Part shown: positions 1-13,702 of the stretch, in pieces
Layout of the letters: each line of letters starts with the position of its first letter
Numbering within the stretch: position 1 is the stretch's first letter
DNA from: Eopsaltria australis
Taxonomy: Eukaryota > Chordata > Aves > Passeriformes > Petroicidae
DNA length: 64,000 nt
Assembly: GCA_034509425.1 (NCBI GenBank)
Contig: JAVTVJ010000070.1
Span: forward strand, 124,001 to 188,000
Direction: 5' to 3'
Notes under the pieces: generated by a model
The model's database searches: none
Seen by the model: the letters and a program-made list of their open reading frames with translations, nothing else
Told to the model about the DNA's origin: nothing
Made by a program: the position numbers and the translations under genes

Positions 1-3000
1 CTAACTCCAGACAGGGTTCAGACCAAGCTTTGCTGGTATGCAAACCTCATGAATCAATCCACTGGATTGCTTCATTGCACTTTGTTTTCTGCTTATTTAG
101 CCTGTGGCTGATTGTTGAAATATGTTTTATGACACTTCTTTTAATGTTATTTACTGCTAAAATGAAGTCTAAATTTTCCATTTGGTTTCTTTCTATGAGT
201 TAAACATCATGTTTTTCTGTTCACAACAATAATTTAAGTTGTAGAGGGACATGTTTTGACAGGAACATCACATCTAGTTTAAAATTAAAAGTTGCAAAAC
301 TCTTATGTGCCTTATATAGTATGACAGTTTTAGGCCTTTTTGTTCCTAAAAGACTGGGTAATGTGAACAAGACATTTCCTTTAATTAGCTTTATTTACTG
401 TTCCTTATAATGAAACATTCAATGGGCCTTTAGTCCGCAATTTTACATGGACTGAGGGAAGGGACTTGGGGCTGTTGTTTCTGAGACAGTGCTGGCGTTG
501 CAGGAAGCTGCAGTGTTACACCAGTAGCATCCCTGGTAAATGCAACAGCAGCTAAACCTGCCTATTTTTTCAAAGTGCTGCCATAACTTTAAATATTTTT
601 TATTTGTCCACTCTTTAATGAAGCTAGCACAAAAATTGTCAAGGTGATGAAGTGGAGCGCAGCACTTGAAAATTTTGTCTGGTTCCGTCATAATAGCAAT
701 TAGGTGAAGAATTTGAGTGCGCTGCTTGTTTTTCTGTTTGCATAATCCAGTAATCATGCATATTTTCCAGTGTTAAGCCTTTATAAATACTAATAATAAG
801 TTGCAGAAAACTCCAGAAGTGAAATCAAAGTAAAACAAAATGAATAAACAGGATAAACAGGAAAATAAATCTAAAAATCATGGGCAGGAACATGTTTAAG
901 GAACAAAACTTTCAGAGACAGTACAGTATCTGAAATCACAAAGAGTCAAAGTGTACACATGAGGAAATAAAAATACTTCCCCAGTGCAAAACAAATGGGT
1001 GGCCTTCATGGAAACCTCGTAAGAGCATGTTTCCTAGTTAAATGTAAAAATATTTGGAACCCATATAAAGATAAACCATTTAAAAAAAATAACAAAAAAC
1101 TCCCCAAAAGCTCTCTCTTGTGAATTAACATAGGCAATCCTGGAATAAAATTAATTGTGCTTGTGCAATTCCAGAATATGTTTAAGTATGTTAGTATTTT
1201 AGGTGCTACATCTTTATCTTCAAATTCCTCACTTAGAAAACAGTGGGGCCATTTGCTATATATTTTCCTCTGAGAATTATGGCCTTTTTTTGGTCTGTGA
1301 AGGACTTGCAAACAGACCAGACTACTCTAGGAATGAAATTCCTAAAGTGATTGGAAGAATGCAGAAATTTAACAACCTGAACCTGTTTGTCAAGACGTTC
1401 CTTAGTGATTAAGGAATAATCTGAGATAGGTGTAGAAAGAAAATCACGGTCAATAGAATAGAAAGTCTAAGGGAAAAAGAGGAAGGGAATATGCTTACTA
1501 GTGTCAATTCTTCATTTTAAGAGAGAGATATGCTGCTGCTCTCTGAACAGGGATACATGACACCCTCTTATTTGTCATTATCCAGTGGGTTTGGGGTTTC
1601 TTATATAACAGCTTAAAATACAATTTATGTTAGATAAACAGAAATTCATTTTTCATTAACTGAAAAAATCTAAAGGCTTTACTCAGTCTACCTTAGTTTC
1701 CTGTTCCTGGTGGTCACCAATGATCCTGCTAGTGAAATGCAGGGAAAAGTACAAGAGGCACAAAAGTGTGATATTTTATCCAAATATTCTCCAAGCAACC
1801 ACACATCAGTGATTTTTGAAGCTTCTGAGTCAGAGGTACTGCCTTATATTCAGTGCTGCTAAATAATTCTTTTTTTAGCCAAGAATTTTTTCTGTGCCTC
1901 TTTGAATACAAGAAATCTTTATTGTATCCACAACACTTCTGAACTACACATCTGAAGAAACATCTCTGTCTGTTGTAAATCCATCATTTATTATTGCCAT
2001 TCACTGCCCTTTAATTCTTAACTTAGCAAAGAAGATGGACAATCTTTCTCTATTGCACTCATTGTTTATACATCATATTTCTCCTGGTTCACAGCACCTT
2101 TCAGAGGATCCTGGTTGCTCCTCTCTACTCTCAATTCTGTTATTCTTCTGTCACTTTTTGTGGTGGGCAGAGTTGGGTTCTTGCTGCTGTGCACAGCTGC
2201 CCCTTTGAGGGGGCTGCTTTGGAAGGAGTGTCTGGAGTGGGAAGATGGCTATCCCTTCTTGGGCACCTGTCATGCAGGAGCACTGCAGGGACTTTGGTAG
2301 CAGCTGTAGGTGGGTCTGGAGGCTTCTCTGAGGAGAGTGAGGGCCAGGGGGCATGCACAGATCTTCTAGAGAGGGAAGAAAGGGGAGTGGGTAAAGAGCA
2401 CAGAGCTGCCTGCAACTCAGACAATCCTAAAATTAGATGAAAACAAGGACTTGCCCACGGGGGAATAGTGGGCAGGGAGAGCATTGCATGTAAACTATTC
2501 ATACTTCTGTTTTGTCTCCCCATGCTGCTTTTTTATTTTTCCTTGATTATGTTAATTTGCCTTCAGATGAAGTATGCCATTTTAGTGCTCTTGGATGACA
2601 TAGAAGAAAGTGTCCCTTTCTAAGCCATGACTGTGTTGGGATCCTACCATTTTAAAAACTAAGGGATCTTGCCCCATTATTAAGAGCCTGGTTCCCTCCT
2701 GAAGGCACATGGACACACTAGTTGTGATGGGAGGAGGTACCTGTGGCAGCAGGGCTTCCTGGAATTGTAAACTTTTGCTACTGAGAACTGCTGTGACTAA
2801 GTTAGTAGATTTGTCCCCTGCTCCTCTCTGATGTGCAACTGCCATGATCTGCATCCTTCATGGTGAAGATCCATCTTAATTCCAGTGTTTTTGGTTCAGC
2901 ATAGGGCTGTCCTGTCATTCCAATGTGTGGCTATGAGCACTGCATTGACATTGTGCTGTGGCACCCAGCTCCTCTTCTTTAAAAGAGACACTTATGCTGC

Positions 3001-4678
3001 AGCATTTCACAGCTGTGAATTTATCCTTGTGACATTGATGGCAGCAGTCCAAGTCTTAATGAGTTACACAGAAATGAAAATCAGCAGTGTTCAGAGGAAA
3101 CACAGGTTAAGTGTTCCCATCTTTCTCTGGGTTCCATCCTCCCAAGTTGGTTTGTGCTTCACTGATAACAAGAAAGAGCTTGGTACTTCCATCACACTCT
3201 TTGTATCTTCCCATGCAATTAACAGGTACCCACCTTCCATCTCACTCTTCAGCTGGTGACCTGCTGGCTCCCTTCCCTCTTTCTTCCCCGCCAGAGATTC
3301 CGACAGAAAGTCAGGCATATATATTATGTATGAGGAGTATTGGTAGGTATAATTTGTCTTTGTTATGCTGTCTCTTGTAACACACCCACTGTGATTTATA
3401 AGCATGTTCAACATTCCACAAAAATTTATTCTTCTGCCCTCACAGCATAGGCAGATTGTGGGTAGATATGCCTGCAGAGCACAAGGTTTGCATTGTGCCA
3501 GTAGATTTTGTGGCAATGCAATTTAGAAAAGTTTTCACTGGGGTTGATTTTAAACTATGACAGATGTCAAATTCCTCTGACACAAATATTAATAAAGCAG
3601 TCTCAAATGAAGAAAATCTAACTCCAACTGCACAAGAAACCCTTTCTGGTATCATGAGGTGTTAAAGCAAAAATAACGGGTTTTTTTTTATAGCTGTAAA
3701 GGTGTAGGATGAAACATGTTTTCTGTAAAACTGAGTTTAAAACTTACAAGATCTTTCTCTAGATTTTTTTAAAAAGAGGAGTAATTGATATCTTTTATGT
3801 GCAGCTTGTCTTCTGTCAGTTTATAGCAGAACTATGGTTTCAGAGGTGCAATTAGCTCAAGTCTGCACAGTAACTTCTGTAGACGCAGCTGAAGCTTTAT
3901 GTTGCACAATAAAACTCTGAAATGAGATATAATTTAATTAGAAAATAATACTGATAATACAAAGCTTTGTTTATTAAGTAGTCAAAAGGTTTGAATGAGC
4001 TGTGAATTTTGAAGAAGACTTTGGCAGGAGATGAAAAACACAACAGCATAGTTCAGAATTCCCTTTAGTCTAGATGTCATCTCATTAGTGCTGTGCAAAA
4101 GTTCAAAATAAAATGAAGCCTGGACATTCTGTAGATGTTTGCTTTTGACATTCCTAATCTGGGAATGTTTTTAAAAGAATAAACACTTGTGTTTTTTAAA
4201 ACAGACATTGAACTTTGTAAAAACACCCATTTGGGGATGGGTGTAAGGTGCCAGAGACCAGAAAGGAACAAATGTATTGCTTGTTTGCTAATCACTATGG
4301 AGACATTGTGCCTGAGTTCTCGACATTAATTCATCAGTAAATTTGGCCCTCAGATCTTGAAGATATAAGTGATCTAGAAAAGCTTTTGTGTCCCTTTCAC
4401 TGATTCACTTCACTGTCTTTCTAGTTCAGGAGCTCCTGCAAGTCAGACTCCCTCACCCTGCTCCTAGGGTTTTCAGCAGGCTTTCTGAAGAGCTTTGTTA
4501 ACACGATTGCTTTTCAAACACCTGGTCCTTTTTTGGAATGTAAGCTACCCAAAATACAGTTTAAATGCATGAAAATACAGTATGTGTTATTTTCAGCCAC
4601 TCATCAATATGTTTTATGGCCTTTCCTAAAAAGTTAGACTTGTAATGATAATTTCCTTTTTAATATTTGTTTGCTCAG
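1..4678. other. No confirmed gene; unannotated sequence
   Basis: I see no repeat family or gene that I can name here. The sequence is A+T rich with scattered short open frames of about 60-140 codons on both strands, a size expected by chance at this composition. A patch at about 2140-2440 is richer in G+C than its surroundings and is open on both strands, but no frame in it resembles a protein I know. Confidence 0.5.
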
Positions 4679-4969
4679 GGTACTGCTCATAGGCCACGAC
4701 ATATCACTATTAGTAACCTTGAGAGAGAAAGAACCTTACTTAGAAGTATTAGTATTGTTTCAAAAATAGCTATTACTCTTCAGAAAATCCATCCTGGTAT
4801 CACAGTGCGTAGGTCCGTTGACAGTCATCTTGGTGCCCAGCTGAGGAATGGCAGGCAACACATGAAAAAGGAATGGAGATCATATAAAAGTCATCAACAT
4901 GGAGCTGAAAGGATCCAGGATGCACTTGTGACTCTTGAGAATTTGTGCCTACTCTACTTTTGCCTATAA
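4679..4969 (+). other. Possible terminal coding exon, unidentified
   Basis: A good splice acceptor (TTTGTTTGCTCAG, AG at 4677-4678) is followed directly by 96 codons open in phase 0 to a TAA at 4967-4969. Two AATAAA polyadenylation signals follow at 5038-5043 and 5057-5062, about 70-95 bases after the stop. The would-be peptide starts GTAHRPRHITISNLERER, is rich in Arg, Lys and His, and has a mixed hydrophilic composition without low complexity. I do not recognise it and see no domain. It has no upstream exon that I can pair with it; the rest of such a gene would lie to the left of this window. A pseudo-exon arising by chance is the main alternative. Confidence 0.2.
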
Positions 4970-5062
4970 AAGAATCAAATGGCAGCAGCTTTACGACAAC
5001 CAAAGAAAACCCTTACTAAAACAGGTTAAAAGTCATGAATAAATTCATGGAATAATAATAAA

Positions 5063-6223
5063 AAACCCATCACAAGTTATTAAGCTCAAAGATGTAAACA
5101 CTGTCTGGGTGAGACCTTAAGCCATAGATTTCTGGAAGCTGAGAGTACTCTGTTTATTGCCCTCTTGTTTCTGACACATCTGTTACTATCCACTGGCAGA
5201 CAGGATGCTGGATGAAGTTGACTTTTTTCTGCACAGTATGCTCTTATTTTTTTTTTAATGTAGAAAAGGAACATAAAAGATGTCTGACTGCCTGACCTCT
5301 TCTTTCTCTGTCTTCAGGCATTTTCAACCTGACAGTTGTTTCTTTACACTTCTTTATATGGGAAATAACAGTGCTGAAATAATTTAAAGCAAGTCTGTGA
5401 GGAATAAAGAGATCCTTTCAGTTTATCTACTTTGGGGCCAAGTTTTTCTCTTGAACACAGCACAGTAGATAAGTTTTGCAGTCTTTTTTTGCATACACAA
5501 AACTCAGTTTCCCCATTTTTTTTTTTTTATTACATTAAAACAAACAAGTGATCCATAGGCAGCTGTCCAATGCCACTATGCATTTACTGAATACAGGTTA
5601 ACATTTTTGCAGCTACATTTTGCAGCTACCAAGCAGTGGTCTTTTTTCAAATGTTCTAGAAGAAAACAATGGGATCAGTTACAACTGTAGATAGCAAATA
5701 ATTCAGAAACCACCTAGATAAAGTGTCTGTTCTAAGCAAGTGTCCAGTAAACAAGGAATCAAGAATCTGGAGCTCTTTGAGAAGTGTTAAGCATGATTGG
5801 CTCACAGAAAAGATGGATAAGAATGAACTTTATCATCTCCAAAGACATCATAAGAACAATTAACCAAGCAACAGGAGGTTCAAAGTGTCCATCTTTAACT
5901 TGTGCTTTTCTCAATGGCAGAGGACATTTATCCTTACTCTTATATTGCTTCTGTTTTGTGGGAATGTTAATGTCAGCCTCTCTTCCCAGATAACTTTAAC
6001 ACAAGTGAAAATGTGCTTTCTGCGTCCCTTATAGTCACTAAATACCAGTGAAAATGCTGAAAGATATGTGTTGAATAAACAGAAGTGCACCTTTGAAGCT
6101 AGTCCCATCTGGCAAATAAAAGAATAGGCATGTCAGCAAGGCAAGTTTAGCTTACTTCAAAAAGAAAAAGTGTGTTGCTGTCAAAACCAAGGAAAGCCAG
6201 AAACTTCAAGCTTGATTTAAATG
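5063..6223. other. No gene seen; plain A+T-rich sequence
   Basis: Nothing recognisable apart from a run of 13 T at 5516-5528. Short open frames here have no splice context or composition that would support coding. Confidence 0.5.
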
Positions 6224-6224
6224 A

Positions 6225-7246
6225 GGAATAGAATCATAGCATATACTGAGTTAGAAGGGACCCTCATTTCCAGTGCAGAGCAGAGCGGGACAGTCCCTTC
6301 CCTTGCTTGGCTGGCCATGCTGAGCCTGATGCCTCCCAGGACACGTTTGCCCTTCTGACTGCCAGGGCACTGCTGACTCATGTTCAAATTGCCATTGACC
6401 AAAGTCACAGGTCCTCTTCCATGGGGCTGCTCTCCAGCCTCTTCCCAAGTCTGTCCATACATCCAGCGTTGCCCCATCCCAGGTGAAAAATGTGGCTTCA
6501 ACTTTCCCTTGTTGAACGTCACACAGTTTGTGATTTCCCATCTCCCTGATTTGTAGAGGTCTCTGTGCAGGGCCTTTCTGCCTTTGAGGCAGTCAACAGC
6601 TCCTCCCAATTTAGTGTTGTGAGCAAACTTAGTACTCCTTCAAGTCCTGTGTCGAAGTCATTTATGAAGACATTGAAGAGTATTTGCCCTAGAATGGAGC
6701 CCTGTGGAGCCCTGTCAGTGACAGGTCATCCTGTTCCCTATAACCCTTTGTACCTGACCCGTGAACCAGTTGCTCACCCATCACATGATGTGTTTATCCA
6801 GCTGAATGGTGGACATTTTGTCCAGAAAAAGAGACAGAATCAAAAACTTCTGTCCTAACTTCCCAAGCAAGTTTTTGAGAGGACAAATGGTGAAATTAAG
6901 GAAACTAAGTCTGACAAGGAGAACTTTTGCTTCATGGTGCCATGCTGGTTGTGACTGATGACTGTGTTGTCCTTCAGGTGTTTTTCAATAACTCCCAGAA
7001 TAATCTCCAAAATTTCACCATGCACTGAAGTAAGACTCTTGGACCTGTAGTTTTCAAGGTCATCCTTCTTGAAAACTGGAATAACATTTGCCAGATCCCA
7101 GTCAAATGGGGCATTTCCAGGTTCCCAAGACCATTCCAAAATCACTGAGGGAGGCCTCAAAATGACATCAGCACTCTCTTTGAATATTCTCAGATGAAAC
7201 CCATCAGATTCCATAGACTTACAGGGATCCAGCTGGAGCAGCGGAT
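6225..7246 (-). mobile_element. CR1 LINE relic with part of the reverse transcriptase frame
   Basis: This is a 5'-truncated CR1 non-LTR retrotransposon about 1.0 kb long, read on the minus strand from about 7246 down to its tail at 6225-6240 (TGCTATGATTCTATTCC on the minus strand). The first part (7214-6855) is an open frame matching the CR1 reverse transcriptase fingers region, with ANVIPVFKK, NYRSKSLTSV (normally NYRP.SLTS) and ISHNQHG in the expected order. The frame then breaks by stops and small indels near 6857. Further on, a WFTGQVQRV-like block, KFAHNTKLGGAVD, NMSQQCPGSQ and the 3' tail follow in consensus order. At 6616-6627 the catalytic FADD motif reads FAHN, so both active-site aspartates are gone. 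The copy is dead, and old judging by its breaks. Confidence 0.93.
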
Positions 7247-10200
7247 CCCATAAAAATAATGAAATTTAATGAAATGTATAAAATTAAAGAATATAAGAGC
7301 CAAGTTTTCTTTGCTCTGTTAACTTTTCTGTGACAGCTCTGCAGTGCTCTCCCTAAGGTAGCCTGGGAGTGCTTTCTTCCCTCTTCTACTACAAGCGACA
7401 GGTCAAAGAGGTATTAACCTTTACCCAGAAAGACAAAAGTAGGTATGCTTGGAGAACTCTTTGTAGGTAAGAGAGGAGGAATGTAACTCTCTCCTCATAT
7501 GTATGTCTGGACATAATAATCTTGCTGTTTTTCAGAGCCACTTTTTTGGCAGTTGCTTTCTTCATACCTTTTCCCTTTCCCCTGACTGCCCTGGCCTTTT
7601 TCATTGCAGTTTTTAAAATCCCAGTGCTGTTCCTGGAGAATAAGAAATAACTTCTCCTGTTTTCAATCCAGATCTTTGTTTTCTGTGTCTCTGTTTCTAA
7701 CTTGTGACAGTTTTAGGAAGCTGATAACTTCAGAGCTTGATTTGTTTTGATTGTTCTGCAAAATCACTTTTGTGTAATTCCCAGAATTTGTAGTCAAAGA
7801 GAGAGTAGGAATCACAAAACATATGAAAATATCATATTTATTAAATAATGAGGCTCATCTGGCTACCTTCTTGGTTGCAGTGTGATAAATCATGTGCTCT
7901 TAATAAGGAATAAGTAACACTGTTTCAGATGTAATCCTTCTCTTATTGTCAAGATTAGTACAACTATTAAATCTACATGGAGCTCCACACTGGATATCTA
8001 GTCTGCTCGCATTTTTTATTAGATTCAAGATTCTAATTCAATTATAGTTGTAAACCTGAATACTTTGTACTAAACAGCACAGAAAAAGAAGCCTTTTTAC
8101 AGAAACTATTATGCCCAAAAAGGAGAGGCCACATCTGTTTCTGTGCAATACACTTATATGACTTTCATAACAATAAATTCTGTTACTTTTTTATGGGTCA
8201 GAGATTTCTCAGATATTGCTTGAAACTAATCATCCATAAATGTATATCTCACTTGCCGCTTCCCTTTCAGAGAGAGGATGTTTAGATTGCTCGTCTTCAT
8301 GTTACAATTTAAATACTAATAATTATGAAGAGAGGTATTGGTCACTGGGTATTTTCTATATGTACCTATCATTTTTTCTATCCTTAAAGGCAACTTCTCT
8401 TGCTGAAATTCTATGGATCAGCCTAGTTGAAATTCAGCTATAGCAGTTTGTATGCTGCCAAATCTAGACTGTAACCCACAGGGGACTTCATTAGTAGATA
8501 ACTTTTTTTTCAGTTCAAAGATTTCACTTGAGAGTTTTAAAACTCTCTAGTTTGCTAATTAGCTTATCTCCAAGGACTGCATTTAACAGTGTACAAACCT
8601 TTTTTATTGATGTGGGCATTTGCACACATAACTATTCAACTTAGAGCATCACTATCCCCTGTTGCATTCAAGGACAAATGCTTTTAGACTTTGTGTGTCA
8701 TAGAAAGGCTTTCCCTGGTCTATCATCTCTGCTTTTGCAGAATGCCTCTTTTCTTCTAATGTACATGAGCATAAATAATCCAGTTTTAAATACACCAGTG
8801 TCACATATTGAATGTGTTAAGAATGAGAGTTACTGTGGCACTGCAAGGGATTTCCCACATGGTTACATTTTTTTAAAGTCCATTGTAAGTTAATTCTTAC
8901 AATTGGAATAATCAAGTCAGTCCCTAACGGAGTATTAATCACAAGCCTTGACACAAGACTATATTCATAAAGTGTTATTCTGTGGATTGCACAGTTTCCA
9001 GGCTGAGTAACAGTTCTGATCAGGTCTGCATAAGCAATTCCAGTCTGCAGCAACCTAACTGTAAGGAAACAGAAAGATTTCTTTTGTTCGTCAGGACTCA
9101 TTATGCAGCGGTTCCAGAGTGCTCCTTCGTTACTGAAGTGTTCAGCTTTTCAGTGTCTGCTACACAGGTTCTGGGTGAGTTGATGTTCCCAGCCCTGTCA
9201 TCTCTCTGCAGGCTTCTATTTAGTGATGGGACAGACTCCATTATCCAAAGAGTGCTGGAGGACAGTTTTTGTATTTTTAGTGGATGCACTGACAAGATGA
9301 GTACCTCAGAAGTCATGATCTTCTGTAGGTTGGTATTATGCAAGATGTAACATTGTTTGAAATTTTTACTCCTTTTCCTCATGTTTCAAATAAAGACAGA
9401 GTCCTGAAAGACTGTGGTCTCACTGTGAAAGTGTCAGTTCTTGGTAGACAGAATTATACTCGTAAGAAAAGGTAGATACATATTAATTAGCAGGAAGCTT
9501 ATTTTATTGCAGTTTTACAAAGTCATTTGTTCTAGTTTCTGTTTCTGTGAATGTAGAATTCATCCTTAATGCACATCTATACGCTTTGGCTGTCCAATTC
9601 CTACTGACTTGCTGAGTTTTCACTTTTTTTATTAAATCAAAGGCTATTTCAAAACTTTGACTAAGTTTTCCTCAGAAAACACACCTGCATGCCCAAATTC
9701 TCAGTCCCTGTACTGCATCTCAATATTAATCTCTGAACTGCTTGGGTAGTGCGTATTTAGATGGAACTGTTAGATATAATCCAATGCAAGTGCTATCTAA
9801 AAATAGCATTTCTTCACTCATTGCTTTTCCTCTGTATAGACAGAGAAGGGAATAGGTCTTTTATGCTTTTCAGATTGGGTAGGCGCTACTGACCTGAATT
9901 AATTTAAAAAGATTATTATGTGTCTGTTGCCCATTTGTTTTTCTCAGAGATTGCATCTGGGAGAATTGTCTTAAAATGATCAGAATTTTGGATCCAGAGC
10001 TGTGACTAAAATATTTTTGTGAGTTTCCATCATTGTAATTTTACTAAAATTCTCTTATTCTTTGTTTAGTTCTGTGTTTAGTTCCTTATATGTGTGTAGA
10101 CATTTAAGCTCACCTTGCTTCACAGGTGCTGAGCTGATGGACCCCTGACATGGGAGATCAAAAGTCAAAAGTATGCACTGTTGAATGGCCCTGAAACTTT

Positions 10201-13200
10201 TAGGATTCAGTTCAAAACATCAATTTTCAATGGTAGGGCAAACTCTAGGTAGTCCTTTTTTTTGCTGGATTTGCTTGTTTTCAAGAGGAAAGACTAAGAT
10301 TTTCATACAATAATTAATTTAGCAAGCAGAAGGAAAAAAGTATTTCAGAATATGTCCCTACTACATCTGTGGCATTCATTCTTGAGCATCCAAAAGAGTA
10401 GTTCACCTAATGGAATTTATTTAGCATGTGAAAGTATTTTCAGTGTATTTTTTTCCTAATATAATAATGTGAAAAAGTGCATTAAGAAGTTACTAATATT
10501 GGGCATTCAGTAGACCATCTGTCATTGTGGTTTAGTCTGTTGTTTGGAGAAGTTTGGCTTTATTGAAGCCAGTTTTACTTATGTATGGTCCTGTATCCTT
10601 GTTTTAAGTTATGGATTTTGTTGTGGAGTGTGTACTAAATCATGGTCAATTGTATGACAGCCCATTCAGGTTTGGTAATGATAGACTCTAGAAAGTAAGA
10701 CCCAGGAGCTTGAGAAACATTACATTGGATATTGTGTCTATTAATGAAAAATGAAGGGTTTTTTGGTGGTTCTCCCCTCTTCCTTTTCTAGGATATAACT
10801 GATATTAGTGAATTCATTTGTCATTTTTCTACAGCTGCCTAAGATCCAAGGCCAAATTTACTGCTTTTTGTTTTTCATGCATTTTAGAGTGCTGTAGTTT
10901 CTTCTGCTCTTGAAGTGGAATACTCAAAAAGGTAAAAAAAAGGTGCAAGGTAAAATGAACACTTTTTCAGGGAAGCATTCTCCTTAAACTTTACTCTGAT
11001 AAAACTTTCTAAACCTGAGAATCAAACCAACATAAATCAATAGGATTTATTTCAAGTTTGCTACTAAGAAAAGATCATGCGAACCTCTTGTTCTGGCACA
11101 ATCTCTTAATGCCTTATTTGATAAGAAAATACCCCAGTTAACACATGGGAAAATTAGCTCTGAAAAACATAGAAACGGAGATGTTAATAAATACCATGTT
11201 GTACACAGTTACTTTTTATTTGCCAATATATAAAAAATTTCCTTGAAGGTATTCTTTATTTGTCCTACTTAATGAGCAGATTTTAAAACTGGTGTTTATT
11301 TATGGTGTAGAACACACTTTGCAATTCGTGTTCCACTGAACTTGTAGAAAAAGTTTTGCTATTCAAAAGTTTATAGAAAGGAAATACAGGCAGTGGTGTG
11401 AATTACCTAAAGAATTGAAACAAATATTTGAGTAAAATGCTTTATGTTATTTGAGTAGAATTAATTGTATTAGACCTGGATCAATCACTGCTTACTGAAG
11501 AATTATTTTCTTTGGATTTGTTCTAATTTGTGGATTTACTTTCATTAAGTGGTTCAGCTGTCTCCTAATTTAATCTCTGCTGAAATAGAATTGAAAGACA
11601 GCATTTTACAGGATTTCTGATTAGACATTTCAAACAATATTAACTACCAGTTTAATCCTTTCCTGGTCTCTGAACTGTGTAAGCTGTTTTTTTAATATTT
11701 ATTTTTTGCGTATACTAATTGCGCAAGGCATTCCCTAAAGTTGTTTGTATAAACAATATTCAGAACAGGGATCATTTCAGAGAAGTTTTTCATCTGCAGC
11801 TCAAACTTCTTCGTGCATGCCTACGCATGCCCAAATATGCCAGTCTGTGGGATATCAAACTTTTGTCATGAATTTGTGTGTATTTGGAGAAAAAAATCAA
11901 TGTGATTCAGAAAAGTAGCAGCTGAATGCTCTTTCATGTGATGTAAGTGAAAGAGCAACCACTACAGTACATGAAAAGTTTCTCCAGTTCATGCTGGGAC
12001 CAGCCCCTCCTTGGGTACAAACATAGAGTTTCTATCCCAGACATACAGTGCTGATGTACGTATGTGGTACTCTGTCCTCTAAAGGCTTTCTGGGTCAATC
12101 TGCCAGGATGCTGCATTGCTATGTAAAGGAAAGGTCCTTCACCTGTCTTCACTCATTTTACCTCCTTACTCGCCAAGTCTTTTTACTGAAGGCTAGAGGG
12201 CTTTGCTTCAATGGGATGCTGCCACACAGATATTGAAAACTAACTTTTTGTTAGATATCTGGGCAGATGTAACACTTCTTCCTAAATGCCTTGGGCCATC
12301 TGAGTTAAACTCACTGCGTAACCCCGTCAATTACTAATGTGCCTGAGGGGTATTTCTAGGGAGGAAATACTGCAAAATCTAAAACCAGCTCCCAACTTGT
12401 TATAGGAAGTGCAAGTTCCTACATTCTGAATGCTGCTGTGCTGTGAGGGTCATATCCTTGTCTAGGAGCTGACTGTGCCTGTTAGATAATCTTTTTTTTT
12501 TGCTCTCATCTGGTCCCCATGTTTTCCCACCAACAGTAAAACATGAAAGCAGAAGTGAAATGATGTTTCTAGGTATATTTTAGATACCGCAGTCTATGCA
12601 TTAATCGTCACTGAAATATGCAATTGTAGTTCTGTATATTCTGTATATTTCTCTGGACTACTTTGTAAGCCCATTAAGTTTGCATGATTAGCCAAGACTC
12701 TGTGTCTTGAAAAAGAGTTCCTTTTTGTGCTTTTTTGTTACTCAGGCAGCCCTGTTTCCAACGATCAATGAGAGTGATCAACTGACAGCTTCCTTTTCTT
12801 TTCTGTCAAATACATTCAAACATCTTTGTTCAAGTGTAAGAAGGCAAGTGGTGCCAATGTTTGACTGCTGGTACAGATGAGAGACATCCTGCAGCAGAAA
12901 AGACGTTTTCACTATTGTGCAGGCTGCTCATCTAAACCCATAATTGCACGCCACGTGCACCCTCCAGCAAGCATCTGACTGACTTGCGGGCAGACTCCAT
13001 GCCATCTGAACAGATGGGCATGAGTGTAAGCTGACAAGGGAGCCCATATGTTCCTAAATTGTGAATGCTGAGGAGGGGATTCTTAGCCAAGAATGTGCAG
13101 ATGACTTTCCAAGTCTTACATGATTGTCATTAAGAAAAGCTGGAACTGCCAAGTGAAGCTTACTCCTTTGAGTTGACTTTTGCAGCAGTTCATTGTGGAG

Positions 13201-13560
13201 TGAGTTTCAGGCAGCCTTTTATCCTGGCTGAACACTGGATGTCCTTAGACTTCACACTTGCTTAGACACCACTGTAGATTTTCCACAACACTTTCAAGTC
13301 TAGTCTTTGCTTGTGACACATCAGGAAAGCACAAACATCTGTTCTTCACTCATCATTTTTTTTTTGTTCAGAGAAGAGAGGATTTGACTGTTAGGATGTG
13401 AAGCTAAACCAAGAAATATCTCAAGGTTTATTTTCTGTAGCATGATCCCAAACTGGTCATGACAAAACACAGATTAAAATAACCAGTCCAAGTAGTTGGC
13501 ATAAACCATTAAGTCAAAGTAGATGTTCGAGCATGAAGACAGTTGATATTTACACTTGTA
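7247..13560. other. No gene or named repeat seen
   Basis: About 6.3 kb of A+T-rich sequence without a recognisable repeat family, RNA gene or convincing exon. Open frames reach about 120 codons (for example plus strand 8982-9350), but overlapping frames on the opposite strand are of similar length, which suggests chance. From 9383 to 11930 there is hardly any open frame above 60 codons. Confidence 0.5.
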
Positions 13561-13702
13561 GAGTCATAGAATGGTCTGAGCTGCAAGGAACATTAAAGAA
13601 CATCTAGTTCCAACGCTCCTGCCATGGCCAGGGACACCTTCCACTAGACCAGGTTGTACACAGCTTCATCCAACCTGGTCTTGAACACTTACAGGGACAA
13701 CT
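13561..13702 (-). mobile_element. CR1 LINE, short 3' end
   Basis: The plus strand reads as the reverse complement of the avian CR1 3' end: AGTCATAGAATGGTCTGAGC at the start, then ACATCTAGTTCCAAC, CCACTAGACCAGGTTG and CATCCAACCTGGTCTTGAAC. The copy is about 140 bases long and lacks the rest of the element, as usual for 5'-truncated CR1 insertions. It is noncoding and probably an old copy, since several consensus positions have changed. Confidence 0.93.

Noticed and set aside
443..757. 104-codon minus-strand frame with a Cys-rich end
   Set aside because: No family recognised, no splice sites or polyadenylation signal matched; length is within chance.
2140..2523. 127-codon minus-strand frame in a G+C-richer patch
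   Set aside because: Several frames on both strands are open together, which points to local composition, not coding.
3091..3516. 141-codon minus-strand open frame
   Set aside because: Overlaps long frames on the plus strand and has no recognised domain or splice context. A frame of this size is plausible by chance in 64 kb.
6217..6609. 130-codon minus-strand open frame that could look like a gene
   Set aside because: It is the 3' end of the CR1 pol relic, with CR1 words such as AVDCLKGRKAL and NMSQQCPGSQ.
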